Positions 52,455-62,832 of a stretch of DNA of 64,000 nucleotides are shown one piece after another. The DNA is from Pontimonas salivibrio (lineage in GTDB: Bacteria > Actinomycetota > Actinomycetes > Actinomycetales > Microbacteriaceae): the NCBI RefSeq assembly GCF_002950575.1, contig NZ_CP026923.1, positions 1,302,001-1,366,000 on the forward strand. Direction: 5' to 3'. The position numbers were made by a program, and so were the translations under genes. Position 1 is the first letter of the stretch, and each line of letters begins with the position of its first letter. The notes below the pieces were generated by a model. That model ran no database searches. It was not told the DNA's origin and saw nothing but the letters and a program-made list of their open reading frames with translations.

Positions 52455-52786
52455 GATGACTTACTCCTCGCTCATTGTGGGTGGCTGCCTATCGGCTGTC
52501 GTCCTCCGCGTGGCCCCGTAAGGCCCTTGGTCTCTCGACAAGGCGTTGGGGTGTGACAGAAGCGGCCCCACGGTAGCCGGCCACCACCGACACTTGTCGG
52601 TCCTGGCCCACTTCTGTGGGAAACGACAGGCCATCACGCCCTGGGGACGAGGCTAGTGCCATTCGAACGAATATTCGAACAGCCGCTCTGCGGCGTGTCG
52701 ATAACGGTGTCGATAAGCCGGCGTTCGAGACCTGGCAGCCGACACTTTCACGACCACGCCACAAAGCTCTACACGGCGAGGACTTT
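52455..52786. promoter_or_regulatory. recA upstream region
   Basis: About 330 bases with no credible gene. It contains the SOS box at 52663-52678 and separates recA from the DUF3046 gene. I see no other clear motif; small open frames here lack start signals. Confidence 0.6.
52663..52678. promoter_or_regulatory. SOS (LexA) box upstream of recA
   Basis: TCGAACGAATATTCGA matches the actinobacterial LexA consensus CGAAC(N4)GTTCG except for one base (A for G in the right arm). It lies about 210 bases upstream of the recA start codon, a distance also seen in other Actinobacteria with a long recA leader. Confidence 0.65.
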
Positions 52787-53023
52787 TTAGGCCGGCGCAC
52801 CCTCTGGCGGTTTTGCAATACCCACCCCGTAGCGCCTCGGACCAGCGACATCCATTTCGTCACACAGTGCTTTCCAGACCACGGCGGGGGCATCTCCGCG
52901 AGAAAGTGCCTCCTGGGCGGTCACACCGCCCAGGGCGCGCATCACCAGATCGCGCACCAGGGTGCGCCCACCGGTGACACCAAACTCATCGGCTACGGCA
53001 CGATCGAATTCGCTTCGCGTCAC
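52787..53023 (-). CDS. DUF3046 family protein
   Basis: A 78-residue small protein conserved upstream of recA in Actinobacteria. The family block MTRSEFDRAVADEFG is at the N-terminus and RDLVMRALGGVTAQEALSRGDAPAVVWKALCDEMDV follows. It begins with GTG. Function is unknown; its position between a ClgR-like regulator and recA is conserved. Confidence 0.85.
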   Translation of the reverse strand: MTRSEFDRAVADEFGVTGGRTLVRDLVMRALGGVTAQEALSRGDAPAVVWKALCDEMDVAGPRRYGVGIAKPPEGAPA

Positions 53024-53062
53024 AGTATTGAGCGTCGCTGTCGCACGGTGAGCAGTGATGCT

Positions 53063-53383
53063 CTAGCGCTGGCTGGCACCCACGGGACCGAGGTCGCGGT
53101 AAAGCTCGTCGGGCAGGGTGTCTGGAACGTTGGAGACGGGGGTGAGCTCTTCAAACATGGAGAGTCTCTCGCCGACTTCAATCAAAATTTCTGACAGCGG
53201 CGATTCGAGCGCTTCAGCGATCGATTGAAGAACTTCGCTGCTGGCCTCTTTCTGGCCGCGCTCGATTTCACTGAGGTAGCCCAGAGCAACGTTTGCTCGC
53301 CCCGCTACTTGGCGCAGGGTTTTACCACGCTGCAGACGGTAGTCACGCAACACATCACCAATTTCGTGTCTCATCAACACCAC
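53063..53383 (-). CDS. ClgR-like XRE-family transcriptional regulator
   Basis: A 106-residue regulator with an N-terminal XRE helix-turn-helix (LRDYRLQRGKTLRQVAGRANVALGYLSEIERGQKEASSE, about 10-48), matching the ClgR group that controls clp protease genes in Actinobacteria. I start it at GTG 53383, which has GGAGG 8 bases upstream; the frame continues to 53464 without a better site. The position next to DUF3046-recA and cinA is the conserved one. The clgR name is not assigned because related regulators share this domain. Confidence 0.85.
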   Translation of the reverse strand: MVLMRHEIGDVLRDYRLQRGKTLRQVAGRANVALGYLSEIERGQKEASSEVLQSIAEALESPLSEILIEVGERLSMFEELTPVSNVPDTLPDELYRDLGPVGASQR

Positions 53384-53503
53384 GGGGAACACCTCCTTCT
53401 TAAACCGTGAACCACACTCTAACCAGTTTTCCTTGCCATCACTCGGGTAAAACCCTGTGACCATTCTGTGTAGCTACTGAAGATAACGACACTCCGCCAC
53501 ATT

Positions 53504-54088
53504 TTATTCCCGAGTATTGGTTCTTCCAGGAGGCGCTTCAGGCGAAGCCTGCAGGGCGCGTTGTAGTAGCCCTAGCCCAAAAGACACAGTGGCTTCGCGC
53601 ACCTGGGCTCTAGAGCCCACAAGGCCCAACTTTTCTTCCCAGACTCTCCCATCGGGGCTCACCACCGCAATAAACACCAAACCGGCAGGTGCACCGGAAA
53701 TGGGATCCGGATCGGGTCCTGCCACTCCGGTAGTCGACACCCCCCACACGCCAGAGCCAGAGCCAGAGCCAGAGCCAGTAGCGTCACCCCTCAAAGAACT
53801 CTGCACTCCCCTGGCCATGGCCACGGCGACTTCCGCCGTCGCGGCACCGGTAGTGGCCAGTGTTTCTTCATCCACACCCAACAGGTGGTGTTTCACCGTG
53901 TTGCTGTAGGCAACGACACCACCCAACATGACAGCGGATGCCCCCGGTATAGCCACCAGGGCCGAGCACAGGTCACCCCCGGTGAGTGATTCCGCACACG
54001 CCACCATCTCACCGCGGGTGCGAAGCAGCTCCACCACCAAAGCGGCGTCGCCTTGCTGAGGAAGAGTGTCGTTACCCACCTGGTTCAC
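53504..54088 (-). CDS. cinA: CinA C-terminal domain amidase (NMN deamidase type)
   Basis: Stand-alone CinA C-terminal domain of about 194 residues, lacking the MoaB-like N-terminal domain, as is usual in this phylum. CAESLTGGDL, VVAYSNTVKHHLLGV and STTGVAGPDPDP are the conserved active-site blocks. Related proteins deamidate nicotinamide mononucleotide. A short Ser-Gly repeat (SGSGSGSG) interrupts the region before VWGVSTTG, encoded by a hexanucleotide repeat. Start at GTG 54088 just past the pgsA stop is likely but not certain; longer forms overlap pgsA. Confidence 0.8.
   Translation of the reverse strand: MNQVGNDTLPQQGDAALVVELLRTRGEMVACAESLTGGDLCSALVAIPGASAVMLGGVVAYSNTVKHHLLGVDEETLATTGAATAEVAVAMARGVQSSLRGDATGSGSGSGSGVWGVSTTGVAGPDPDPISGAPAGLVFIAVVSPDGRVWEEKLGLVGSRAQVREATVSFGLGLLQRALQASPEAPPGRTNTRE
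53751..53778 (-). repeat. Hexanucleotide microsatellite in cinA
   Basis: About 4.7 copies of CCAGAG (plus strand), encoding alternating Ser-Gly on the minus strand. Copy-number changes would alter a surface loop of CinA in units of two residues without breaking the frame. Confidence 0.8.
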
Positions 54089-54092
54089 CCGA

Positions 54093-54800
54093 TTAGGCGG
54101 TATCTGCCCGAGAGGAATCAGCGCCAGGATCAACCTCCGGATCGACACCGGTCAGCCGATCTCCGCGCAATGCGCGGATGAGGTAGTCAAGACCTGTTAC
54201 TACGGTGAGTGCCACGGCGATGATCATCAGCACGTCGTTCAACACGAACACCCAGTCGCCAAAGAGGAGCCAGGTGGGGGCCAGCCAAGAAGTCAAGGCG
54301 ACCGCCTGGGACACTGTTTTTGCTTTGCCACCTCTCGAGGCGGGAATGATTCTGGTGTTGGCCACCACCAGTCGAAACACGGTAATCCCCAGTTCACGAC
54401 CCAAGACCACGATGACGACCCACCAGGGCAACTCCGCCAGAAGCGCTAAACCCACAAACGCCACACCGGTGAGGGCTTTATCGGCAACCGGGTCAAGGAG
54501 AATGCCGGAACTGGTCACCAGGTTTCGACGCCTGGCTAAGGCCCCATCAATACCGTCGCTGGAAATGGCCAGAATAAACACGGCGGCAGCTGCCCACCGC
54601 CAGACACCCCACTGGCCGTCATCGAGCAGTAACCACCACAGCACGAGGGGGGCAAAACCTATGCGGATCACGGTGATGATGTTCGCCAGGTTGCCGGCAC
54701 TAACCGGGCCATCGCCTGCGGACACCACACGCCCGCGGAAGCGGGCAGTGCCTTTGGCACCGGAGCCGGTGTGTGGTGAGGCGGTCTTATCGGCCATCAC
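54093..54800 (-). CDS. pgsA: CDP-alcohol phosphatidyltransferase (PgsA-like)
   Basis: Membrane enzyme of 235 residues transferring a phosphatidyl group from CDP-diacylglycerol, most likely to glycerol-3-phosphate. The family motif is complete: DGIDGALARRRN followed by G-I-L-L-D-P-V-A-D-K, with the three metal-binding Asp residues. Five to six hydrophobic helices follow. The N-terminal 20 residues are Gly/Thr/Ser-rich and may be disordered. It is in the usual place between ftsK and cinA, 4 bases before the likely cinA start. Confidence 0.85.
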   Translation of the reverse strand: MMADKTASPHTGSGAKGTARFRGRVVSAGDGPVSAGNLANIITVIRIGFAPLVLWWLLLDDGQWGVWRWAAAAVFILAISSDGIDGALARRRNLVTSSGILLDPVADKALTGVAFVGLALLAELPWWVVIVVLGRELGITVFRLVVANTRIIPASRGGKAKTVSQAVALTSWLAPTWLLFGDWVFVLNDVLMIIAVALTVVTGLDYLIRALRGDRLTGVDPEVDPGADSSRADTA

Positions 54801-54850
54801 ACACCTCCCGAAGACTGACCGGTGACATCGCGGGTGAGCCAGAAAAGAGC

Positions 54851-57793
54851 TTAGAAACGCTCCGACTCGTTTGCATCCTCACCATCGTACTCGGCACGAG
54901 TGGGGTCAAACTCGCCCGCATCGTGAGCTTGGTGGGCACTGGCAGGCTTCGGCCGAGCAATGTCAGAGTGCGCCTGCTCGCCGCCACCACCACCAGCGTC
55001 GCCACTGTCAGGGCTTCCCTCGATACCTGGTGGAGGGCTCATGCCCTCTGGTGGTGTGGGAATGTCGGCGGGGTCTAACTCAATCGTGAGTTGTTCCTCT
55101 GGAGCTGGGGCAGGTGTGGGGGCGGGGGCCGCCACCTGCTCACCGCGCAGACGGGCCAAAGCCGCGGGAAGCTGTTCGATCGCGACCAACACTTCACGGG
55201 CTTTTGACCCTTCGGAGGGCCCGACAATGTCTCTGGATTCCAGCAGGTCCATGAGGCGCCCGGCCTTCGCAAAACCGACACGTAGTTTGCGCTGAAGCAT
55301 GGAAGTGGAACCAAATTGGGTGTTTACCACCAGTTCGCAGGCTTGCAACAGCACATCTAAATCGTCACCAATGTCGGCGTCTGGTTTGGCCTTATCGACG
55401 GCCTGTGCTTGAACGTCGTGGCGGTATTCGGGTTCTGCTTGGCGCTTCACGTGGGAGACCACTTGGTGGATTTCATCCAAGTCCACCCAGGCGCCCTGGA
55501 CGCGGGTGGACTTATTGGCGCCCTGGGGAATAAACAGGGCGTCGCCTTGACCGATCAGGCGCTCCGCGCCCGGTTGGTCGAGGATTACTCGGGAGTCGGT
55601 CATGGACGAGACGGCAAAACCCAGACGTGAGGGGATGTTGGCTTTAATCAGACCGGTCACCACGTCGACGCTTGGTCGCTGGGTGGCGAGCACCAAGTGG
55701 ATTCCAGATGCTCTGGCGAGTTGGGTGATGCGCACAATCGAATCTTCCACATCGCGGGGGGCGACCATCATCAAATCGGACAGCTCATCGACCACCACGA
55801 GCAGGTAAGGGTAGGGCTCGAGGGTGCGGTTCAGACCAGGGGGTAGTTCGATGGTGCCGTCGATGACGGCCTGGTTGAACTCGTCAATGTGCTTGAAACC
55901 AAAACTGGCGAGGTCGTCATAGCGCTGGTCCATTTCGGTGACCACCCAGGAGAGCGCTTCAGCAGCCCGTTTGGGGTTGGTAATAATTGGGGTGATGAGG
56001 TGTGGAACACCCTGGTAGGCGGAGAGTTCCACCCGTTTGGGGTCGACCAGAATCATCCGCACCTGGTCGGGGGTGGCCCGCATCAACACGGAGGTAATCA
56101 TCGAGTTGATGAAGCTCGATTTTCCAGACCCGGTGGCACCGGCCACCAACAGGTGGGGCATTTTTTGAAGGTTGGCGGCAACAAAACCACCTTCGACGTC
56201 TTTACCGAGTCCCATCACCAAGGGGTGGGTTTCATTCTCGGCCACACTGGAGCGCAACACGTCACCGAGGGTGACAATGTCGCGGTCGGTGTTAGGTATT
56301 TCCACACCGATTGCCGATTTGCCGGGAATCGGCGACAGAATGGTCACTTCGTTGCTGGCAACCGCGTAGGAAATGTTCTTTTCTAGGCGGGTGACCTGTT
56401 CGACTTTCACCCCGGTACCCAACTGCACTTCATAGCGAGTGACACTGGGGCCCCTGGTGAAGCCCACCACCGTGGCATTCACACCGAACTGTTCAAATAC
56501 TTGGGTCAGTGACGCGACCACTTGGTCGTTCACGCTACTGCGCGATTTCGCAATAGAGCCGGCTTTGAGTAGCGCCATCGGGGGTAGGGTGTAGGGCCTG
56601 GCGGGAGGCTTCGGAGCCGCGCTGCCCGGCACGAGAGCCGGTTCGTCGTCTGCTTCTAAACCGACGGCAACCTGGTCGCCGTCTTGTTGACCAGAGACTG
56701 CGTCTTCGGCGGCACTGAGCGCATCCCAGACGCCGGTGTTGCCCACCGGCGAGGCGTGATCCGCACCATCTGCTGCTGGGCCGGTCGCAGCACCACCTGA
56801 TTCACCGTCTGGATCAGTGTTTTCTTGCTGTCGACCACGGCGCCACCACGGGATATTTGAGTCGTGATCAACCGGCATCGTTTCTGCCAGGTCGTCGATA
56901 TCGACGTATTCGACGTCGGCCTCACCGACCAGATCCGATCCGGCCTGCTGTTCGTTTCGCTGGGCAACGAGGTCTCGTTTACTGGCCCGGGCCTCGGCCC
57001 AGGCGCTCTTTCGATCCTGCCAGGAGGCGGCGATTTCGTCGGGGTGTTGGCCAAAGAGGTAGGCATAGGCCTCGATTAACCGCGAGCCAATCTGAGCCGG
57101 TGGGGTTTTGGTGAGCACCAACAAGGATCCGGCAATCACCACCACTAAGACGGGCCAGGCAATCCAGAGTGACCCGGCACCGAGAAACACCAACGCTTCG
57201 GCAACACCGAAACCCAAGACTCCCCCAGCTTGGCCAAGGGTCTCCAGGCTTGCCTCGCCCACAACAGGGCGTCCTGCTTCCAAGTGGCTGATGCCGGCCA
57301 CTGCCACCATGAAGAGCGTCAGGCCAATGCCGATCCGGGCATTGGCTGCTGCTTTGGTGGGGTGTCGAAACAGCCATATAGCCAGTAGTAACAGGATGAA
57401 GGGAAGCGCGAACGATAAACGACCAAAGAAGCCGGCGAAGGTGTACAGCGAGAAGGTAGTCGCCCAACCCACTCCGTAGTTAAACCATTCGATGACAATC
57501 CCACCCGTCGCCAATACAAACAATGCGAAGGGCACACTGTCACGGCGGTCATCCGGGTGGACAGGCTCGAGCGGGAAGAGTCGAAACACGGAGCCTGTGG
57601 CTTGGGAGACAACGCGCCAGGCTTTAGAAAACCCCGATTCGTAAGGCGTGGTCACCGGAACGGGCGGTGTGGATTGAGGGTTTCTCACAATCCGTCTGGT
57701 CTTCGGCAGCTCAGTATCGGGTACGCGGGGTCGACTGCGGGGCGTGCGCCCCGTTGTTCCCTGCACACGCGCGGTCGTGCCCTTTGTGGCCAT
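54851..57793 (-). CDS. ftsK: DNA translocase FtsK/SpoIIIE
   Basis: Septal DNA pump of about 980 residues. Four transmembrane helices lie at roughly 70-240. A long acidic/polar linker leads to the motor domain with Walker [10 protein letters not shown] near residue 545 and Walker [11 protein letters not shown] winged-helix gamma domain ([19 protein letters not shown]) that reads KOPS-like sites follows near 880, then a Pro/Glu-rich tail. The ATG at 57793 removes a 15-residue extension; neither start has a strong ribosome binding site. It acts in chromosome segregation at division. Confidence 0.93.
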   Translation of the reverse strand: MATKGTTARVQGTTGRTPRSRPRVPDTELPKTRRIVRNPQSTPPVPVTTPYESGFSKAWRVVSQATGSVFRLFPLEPVHPDDRRDSVPFALFVLATGGIVIEWFNYGVGWATTFSLYTFAGFFGRLSFALPFILLLLAIWLFRHPTKAAANARIGIGLTLFMVAVAGISHLEAGRPVVGEASLETLGQAGGVLGFGVAEALVFLGAGSLWIAWPVLVVVIAGSLLVLTKTPPAQIGSRLIEAYAYLFGQHPDEIAASWQDRKSAWAEARASKRDLVAQRNEQQAGSDLVGEADVEYVDIDDLAETMPVDHDSNIPWWRRGRQQENTDPDGESGGAATGPAADGADHASPVGNTGVWDALSAAEDAVSGQQDGDQVAVGLEADDEPALVPGSAAPKPPARPYTLPPMALLKAGSIAKSRSSVNDQVVASLTQVFEQFGVNATVVGFTRGPSVTRYEVQLGTGVKVEQVTRLEKNISYAVASNEVTILSPIPGKSAIGVEIPNTDRDIVTLGDVLRSSVAENETHPLVMGLGKDVEGGFVAANLQKMPHLLVAGATGSGKSSFINSMITSVLMRATPDQVRMILVDPKRVELSAYQGVPHLITPIITNPKRAAEALSWVVTEMDQRYDDLASFGFKHIDEFNQAVIDGTIELPPGLNRTLEPYPYLLVVVDELSDLMMVAPRDVEDSIVRITQLARASGIHLVLATQRPSVDVVTGLIKANIPSRLGFAVSSMTDSRVILDQPGAERLIGQGDALFIPQGANKSTRVQGAWVDLDEIHQVVSHVKRQAEPEYRHDVQAQAVDKAKPDADIGDDLDVLLQACELVVNTQFGSTSMLQRKLRVGFAKAGRLMDLLESRDIVGPSEGSKAREVLVAIEQLPAALARLRGEQVAAPAPTPAPAPEEQLTIELDPADIPTPPEGMSPPPGIEGSPDSGDAGGGGGEQAHSDIARPKPASAHQAHDAGEFDPTRAEYDGEDANESERF

Positions 57794-57886
57794 GGATTTC
57801 AGGCTAATCCCGTGGGGCTCTCTGACCCCGGAGGACACGCGACTGGGCCAAAGCGCGCCCTATCGACCCAACGCTAAATATTGCCC

Positions 57887-59566
57887 TTATGCCTCGATCA
57901 CGATCGGCACAATCATGGGCCGCCTGCGATGTTGGGTGTTCACCCAGCGGCCGACCACCCGGCGGACTACTTGGCTAAACCCGTGTGGGTCTCTGGTGCC
58001 CTGACCGGCGGCTTCCTCGAGGGCTTTCAAGATCGCGGGGCGGACATCGTCAAAAACGGAATCGTCCGGGGCGAAGCCCCGGGCGTGAATTTCTGGTCCG
58101 ACAATGATCTTTCCGGTTTGAGCGTCGATGGCGAGGAAGATGGAGATGAAACCCTCTTCGGCCAAAATGCGTCGGTCTTTCAAATCGGCGTCAGTGATTT
58201 CTCCCACGGTCGAGCCATCCACGTAAACAAAGCCGATGTCGATTTGGCCGGTCTGCTTCGCACGACCCTCCACGAGGTCCACCACGGACCCGTTTTCACA
58301 AATCATCACGTTGTCTCTCGGCACACCGGAGTCGACGGCGACTTCGGCATTCGCCCGAAGGTGCCTTGCTTCACCGTGGATGGGCATCACATGTCGGGGT
58401 TGGACAAGGTTGTAGACGTAAAGCAACTCTCCGGCTGCGGCGTGGCCGGAGACGTGGACTTTGGCATTTCCTTTGTGGATCACCTGAGCGCCGAGGTCAA
58501 TCAGCCCATTAATCACCCGGTAGACAGCATTTTCGTTTCCGGGGATCAGCGATGACGCAAGAATCACGGTGTCGCCTTCGCCGATGGCGATGGTGGGGTG
58601 TTCACGGTTGGCCATCCGGGAAAGTCCCGCCATCGGCTCGCCCTGCGAGCCGGTAGTCATGTAGACGATTTTGTCGTCTGGCATATCGGGTGCCTTTTTG
58701 GCGTCAATGAGAGCGCCTTCTGGTACCCGAAGGAAGCCCAACTCTTTGGCAATACCCATATTGCGCACCATGGATCGACCCACGAGGGCCACCCGGCGGC
58801 CGTTTGCCACCGCGGAATCAATCACCTGCTGCACGCGGTGGACGTGGGAGGAGAAGCTCGCCACAATCACCCGGCGCTTTGCGTGGTGGACCACTTGTTC
58901 CAATACGGGACCAATCCCCCGCTCCGCGGGGGTGAAGCCTGGAATGTCGGCGTTGGTGGAGTCGGCCATCAGCAGGTCCACCCCTTCTTCGCCGACCCGG
59001 GCAAAACCGCGCAGGTCGGTCAGGCGACCATCCAATGGCAACTGGTCCATTTTGAAATCTCCCGTGTGCAACACGGTTCCTGCAGTAGTGCGAATAAACA
59101 GGGCCAGAGCATCTGGGATGGAGTGGTTCACCGCCAAAAATTCCACATCGAAGGGGCCAAGCTTTTCCCTTGTGCCCTCTGACACGGTCAGTGTGTAGGG
59201 GGTGATGCGGTGTTCTTTGAGTTTCGCTTCAATGAGCGCCATGGTGAGTGTTGAGCCGACCAGGGGAATATCGTCCCGGATTTTCAACAGGTAAGGCACG
59301 GCACCAATGTGGTCTTCGTGTCCGTGGGTCAACACGATGGCTTCAATGTCGTCTATGCGGTCCCTAATGGGAGCAAAATCCGGGAGGATCAAATCCACCC
59401 CGGGTTGGGTTTCTTCAGGGAACAACACCCCCGCGTCGACGACGAGGAGTTTTCCACCCAGTTCAAAGACGGTCATATTCCGCCCCACTTCACCAATTCC
59501 GCCCAGCGGAATAATGCGAAGTGTTTCGGAATTTAGTGCGGGGGGATCGAGCAGAGGTTGGGCCAC
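57887..59566 (-). CDS. rnj: Ribonuclease J
   Basis: Metallo-beta-lactamase/beta-CASP RNase of 559 residues with 5'-exonuclease and endonuclease activity. The metal-binding HGHEDHIG is near residue 80, later His and Asp residues in HTGDFK and DSTNA complete the site, and the beta-CASP region and C-terminal HVSGHAAAGELLYVYNL follow. GTG at 59566 has AAGGAG 6 bases upstream; the frame continues 5 codons to a TTG at 59581. It sits between dapA and ftsK in the conserved actinobacterial order. Confidence 0.93.
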   Translation of the reverse strand: MAQPLLDPPALNSETLRIIPLGGIGEVGRNMTVFELGGKLLVVDAGVLFPEETQPGVDLILPDFAPIRDRIDDIEAIVLTHGHEDHIGAVPYLLKIRDDIPLVGSTLTMALIEAKLKEHRITPYTLTVSEGTREKLGPFDVEFLAVNHSIPDALALFIRTTAGTVLHTGDFKMDQLPLDGRLTDLRGFARVGEEGVDLLMADSTNADIPGFTPAERGIGPVLEQVVHHAKRRVIVASFSSHVHRVQQVIDSAVANGRRVALVGRSMVRNMGIAKELGFLRVPEGALIDAKKAPDMPDDKIVYMTTGSQGEPMAGLSRMANREHPTIAIGEGDTVILASSLIPGNENAVYRVINGLIDLGAQVIHKGNAKVHVSGHAAAGELLYVYNLVQPRHVMPIHGEARHLRANAEVAVDSGVPRDNVMICENGSVVDLVEGRAKQTGQIDIGFVYVDGSTVGEITDADLKDRRILAEEGFISIFLAIDAQTGKIIVGPEIHARGFAPDDSVFDDVRPAILKALEEAAGQGTRDPHGFSQVVRRVVGRWVNTQHRRRPMIVPIVIEA

Positions 59567-59584
59567 CGTGGGCTCCTTCAATAT

Positions 59585-60562
59585 TTAGCGGGTGGTGCCT
59601 GCCACTTTGGGCAGTGCGCCGCCGGCGGCCGCGTTGCGGTCGGGACGGAAGTTAGAAAAGTCGACTCCTGGGACACCGGATACTTCATCGATGTCGGCTT
59701 CGATAATGGCCGCCTGGTCGTCTTCTGGACCCACCAGGGGCAGTCGCACCCGCGGTGACGTGATGTGACCCAGGCCGTGGAGGATGTATTTGGTGGCCAC
59801 CGTGCCAGGTACGTGGGTCATCGTGGCCCGGACGAGGGGCTCCAGAAGCTTGTGGGCCTCTGTGGCCTCCGGCAGGCTGCCGCGGTTTACCGCGTCCACC
59901 ATGATCCGGTAGGGCTCAGGGGCGATGTTTGCGGTGACACTGATCATGCCCACTCCCCCAATGGAGAGGGTGGGAAGGGCATTGCCGTCATCGCCGGCGA
60001 AATACATCAGGTCGGTTTCGTTTAACACCCGGCTGACTTCCATCAGATCGCCCTTGGCGTCCTTCACGGCAAGGATGTTGGGGTGTTTTGCCGCACGAAG
60101 AATCGTTTCGTAATTGATGGGCACACCGGTTCGGCCCGGGATGTCATAGAGGATGACGGGTAGGTCAGTGGCGTCGGCAATCAGACGGAAGTGGGTGAGA
60201 ATGCCCGCCTGGGTGGGCTTGTTGTAATACGGGGTGACCACCATGACCCCATCGGCGCCCGCTTTTTCCGATGCCTTATAGAGCTCGATGGCGTGAGCGG
60301 TTTCGTTGGAACCACCACCGGTAATGATCTTGGCCCGACCGGCAGCGACCTGCTTGCCCACGGTGACCAGTTGCAGTTTTTCTTTATCCGTCAAGGTGGA
60401 GGTTTCACCAGTGGTGCCGGTCACCACAATGCCGTCAACGCCCTGGTCGACAAGCCCCGCCATCAACGCTTCGGTTGATGGCCAATCCACTTCGCCTTCG
60501 GCGTTCATGGGAGTCACCATCGCGACGAGGACCTGACCGAAGGGGTTTTCTCGAATACTCAC
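59585..60562 (-). CDS. dapA: 4-hydroxy-tetrahydrodipicolinate synthase
   Basis: Lyase of about 325 residues that condenses pyruvate with aspartate semialdehyde, the first committed step of the diaminopimelate/lysine branch. TGTTGETSTL near residue 55 binds substrate, YDIPGRTG (about 145) carries the catalytic Tyr, and AVKDAKGD (about 172) the Schiff-base Lys. I start at GTG 60562; a GGAGG sits unusually close (2 bases), so the true start could be shifted. It is 18 bases before rnj, in the same direction. Confidence 0.93.
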   Translation of the reverse strand: MSIRENPFGQVLVAMVTPMNAEGEVDWPSTEALMAGLVDQGVDGIVVTGTTGETSTLTDKEKLQLVTVGKQVAAGRAKIITGGGSNETAHAIELYKASEKAGADGVMVVTPYYNKPTQAGILTHFRLIADATDLPVILYDIPGRTGVPINYETILRAAKHPNILAVKDAKGDLMEVSRVLNETDLMYFAGDDGNALPTLSIGGVGMISVTANIAPEPYRIMVDAVNRGSLPEATEAHKLLEPLVRATMTHVPGTVATKYILHGLGHITSPRVRLPLVGPEDDQAAIIEADIDEVSGVPGVDFSNFRPDRNAAAGGALPKVAGTTR

Positions 60563-60814
60563 AGCCTCCAGGCTACCCGGCCCTTGCGTCGGTGTCGTCC
60601 ACAGGATGCTGCGCACGCTGCGGGGTCTACCGAGGCCGCTCGGCGCCCCAATCACTGAGGAAAGCGGGTAAAAACCAGATTGACCGGGTAAAGCATGCAG
60701 AAGCCCGCGCATTATCTGAAGAAACGTCGCCTCAAGCGGTTACGTTCAGCCACACAGTGTCCTGCGGAACACTCCAGCCAGGGACCACCGCAACAGACGT
60801 AAAGGACTGCCCCC

Positions 60815-61543
60815 ATGACGCAGAGGGTCGATGCCGAAGCGCTCATCGACTCCGGCATTCTCGAGTGGCCGCGGTCAGGGTCCGGCACAGCACACTCAGC
60901 AGACCAAGCCCTCGAGCGCTACTGCGCCCATCTCGTGATCAAAGTGTTCGGCCAGCCTCCCGCGAGCGGTGCCGCTGTCCTGCGTGTCACCGAGCGAGCC
61001 CAATGGATCTACCTGGGGGGCTTTGGAAGTACTCACGACATCTCAGACTCCCTCGGAGGTGACCCCTCAGCGTTCGGCACCTCCTACCTCGCCGCTCTCC
61101 GGGAGGGCTCTCAGCACATACCCCTCGAGCCTTCGCCTAGTGGAACACGACACTTAGTGGGAATCGACTCGCCCTATTTAGGTGTGATTGCCCTCGACCT
61201 CACTGCAGCCCTCTCCATCAGCCCAGGAGCCTTTGAGTTAATCAAACACAGCACCCAATTTTTCTTAGGGGGCCTTCCTCTCACAGAGAGCGCCGGAGGA
61301 GTGCGTCGTTTCAGTGGGGATGCCGAATCCTTTTTCTCCCCCCGGCAGTACGAGGTTCTTCAGCTGGTCGCTGACGGAAAGTCCAATACCGAAATCGGCA
61401 GAAAACTCTCGATTAGTGCCTCGTTGGCCAAGCTCGAAGTCACGTTTCTCATGCACGCGCTTGGGGCACGCAACCGGCTCGACGCGGTGGTTCAGGCCCA
61501 GCGAAGCGGACTGCTTCCCATTTCCTCCACCCGCGCCGAATAG
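60815..61543 (+). CDS. LuxR-type helix-turn-helix transcriptional regulator
   Basis: A 242-residue regulator. Residues about 1-165 form an unassigned sensory domain with no recognisable PAS, GAF or receiver motif, and 170-232 form a LuxR/GerE helix-turn-helix (FSPRQYEVLQLVADGKSNTEIGRKLSIS). AAAGGA precedes the ATG. In contrast to NarL-type response regulators, no phosphoacceptor Asp pattern is visible. It is divergent from dapA and convergent with thyX, and its target is unknown. Confidence 0.82.
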   Translation: MTQRVDAEALIDSGILEWPRSGSGTAHSADQALERYCAHLVIKVFGQPPASGAAVLRVTERAQWIYLGGFGSTHDISDSLGGDPSAFGTSYLAALREGSQHIPLEPSPSGTRHLVGIDSPYLGVIALDLTAALSISPGAFELIKHSTQFFLGGLPLTESAGGVRRFSGDAESFFSPRQYEVLQLVADGKSNTEIGRKLSISASLAKLEVTFLMHALGARNRLDAVVQAQRSGLLPISSTRAE

Positions 61544-61558
61544 ATCGTCGCTATGAAC

Positions 61559-62335
61559 CTACGGCGCAACGCGTCCGTTCGCATTGAACGTTTCAGCCGT
61601 CATCGGCATGAGGGGCTCCCAGAAGGCTTCCATCTTTTCGGCAACCATTTCGATTTCTCGCTGCGGGAAGGACGGGAAATGTGTGCCTTCACGTGTGGTG
61701 CGGAGGCTTAGAAAGTTCATCAGCGAGCGCGCATTCATGGTCACGTACATGGACGAATACAGCGAGACGGGCAGTGACACTCTGGCGACTTCCCGGGCGA
61801 TACCCGCATCGAGCATGCGGGTATACGCCTCGTAGCCTGCGGTGCAGGCGGCTTTGATTTCGTCGACGGCCATCTGGTGTTGTTCACTCGTGCCGTCTTC
61901 AAATTCGTAGGCGCCAGGTTTTCCCACCTGGACGAGTTTGCGCTCAGGACCGGGAACATAAAACACGGGACGCAGTTCCCGGTAGCGACCAGATTCTTCG
62001 TTGTAGCTGGCAATACGGTGTCGCATGAATTCGCGAAAGACAAAGATGGGTGCTTGCACGTAGAAGGTGAGCGAGTTGTGCTCGAAGGGCGAACCGTGTC
62101 GATCGCGCATCAGGTAGTTGATCAGCCCACGATCACGTTCGGTGGCTTGTTCACCGGCGGCAGCCCCTTCAAGGGTTTGCTCGCCCTGGGTGGATACCCG
62201 GGCAGCAAAGATCACATCGGCGTCGGAGGCCTGATGGCGGACAAGCTCCACGGTGACATCGGAGCGAAAAACGATTTCGTGATGTTCTGACACCCCTTCA
62301 GCATACGCAGACAACCTCCCGTCATTCTTTGTCAC
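61559..62335 (-). CDS. thyX: Flavin-dependent thymidylate synthase
   Basis: FAD-dependent thymidylate synthase of up to 258 residues. The ThyX motif appears as RHRIASYNEESGRY near residue 107, with RDRHGSPFEHNSLTF before it and RSLMNFLSLRTT later. It methylates dUMP using methylenetetrahydrofolate, NADPH and FAD. GTG at 62335 is the likely start; a second GTG at 62293 would give 244 residues. It stands opposite the LuxR-type regulator with only 15 bases between the stops. Confidence 0.93.
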   Translation of the reverse strand: MTKNDGRLSAYAEGVSEHHEIVFRSDVTVELVRHQASDADVIFAARVSTQGEQTLEGAAAGEQATERDRGLINYLMRDRHGSPFEHNSLTFYVQAPIFVFREFMRHRIASYNEESGRYRELRPVFYVPGPERKLVQVGKPGAYEFEDGTSEQHQMAVDEIKAACTAGYEAYTRMLDAGIAREVARVSLPVSLYSSMYVTMNARSLMNFLSLRTTREGTHFPSFPQREIEMVAEKMEAFWEPLMPMTAETFNANGRVAP

Positions 62336-62376
62336 ACACTGGCATCAGGGAACAACTGTGAATAGCGTTGTGGGAC

Positions 62377-62832
62377 ATGGATTCGACCCTCAGCATGTTG
62401 TTGATCATTGGCCTGGTCGTTCTAGCCAGCGCAGTGGGCGTCATCTGGCGTGCCACACGGTCACGGGTGAGCGCCCCGGGGAGTTCTGAGACGTCACCGC
62501 GGGTGCCGTCTGGCTACCTCGCGGTCGGAAAAACACTCACCATGTTGCAGGTCTCAGCACCGCTGTGCTCATACTGCGGTGCGATGCGAGGCATTTTGGC
62601 TGCCGCTGCCGAGCGCGACCCCCAGGTAGGACACGTCGAATACGACGTGTCGGAGATACCCGACGTGATCGAGTCGTTCACGATTCGACGCACACCGACG
62701 ACGTTGTTGGTGTCCGCATCAGGGGATGTGCTTTTCACACTGGAAGGCCCCACGCCGCCTGGTGTGGTGAGCGATCACATTCACCGTGCCTACGAAGAAA
62801 TCCAGAGGAGATCCGATGAATACCTCATCTAA
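62377..62832 (+). CDS. Membrane-anchored thioredoxin-like protein
   Basis: A 151-residue protein with an N-terminal transmembrane anchor (about 4-26) and a thioredoxin fold whose active site is CSYC near residue 64; RRTPTTLLV supplies the cis-Pro. It probably faces the cell exterior or membrane and may maintain disulfides or deliver electrons. A TTG start at 62368 is possible. Its 3' end overlaps the DUF4395 gene by 17 bases, and DUF4395 proteins are commonly paired with thioredoxins, supporting a joint redox role. Confidence 0.8.
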   Translation: MDSTLSMLLIIGLVVLASAVGVIWRATRSRVSAPGSSETSPRVPSGYLAVGKTLTMLQVSAPLCSYCGAMRGILAAAAERDPQVGHVEYDVSEIPDVIESFTIRRTPTTLLVSASGDVLFTLEGPTPPGVVSDHIHRAYEEIQRRSDEYLI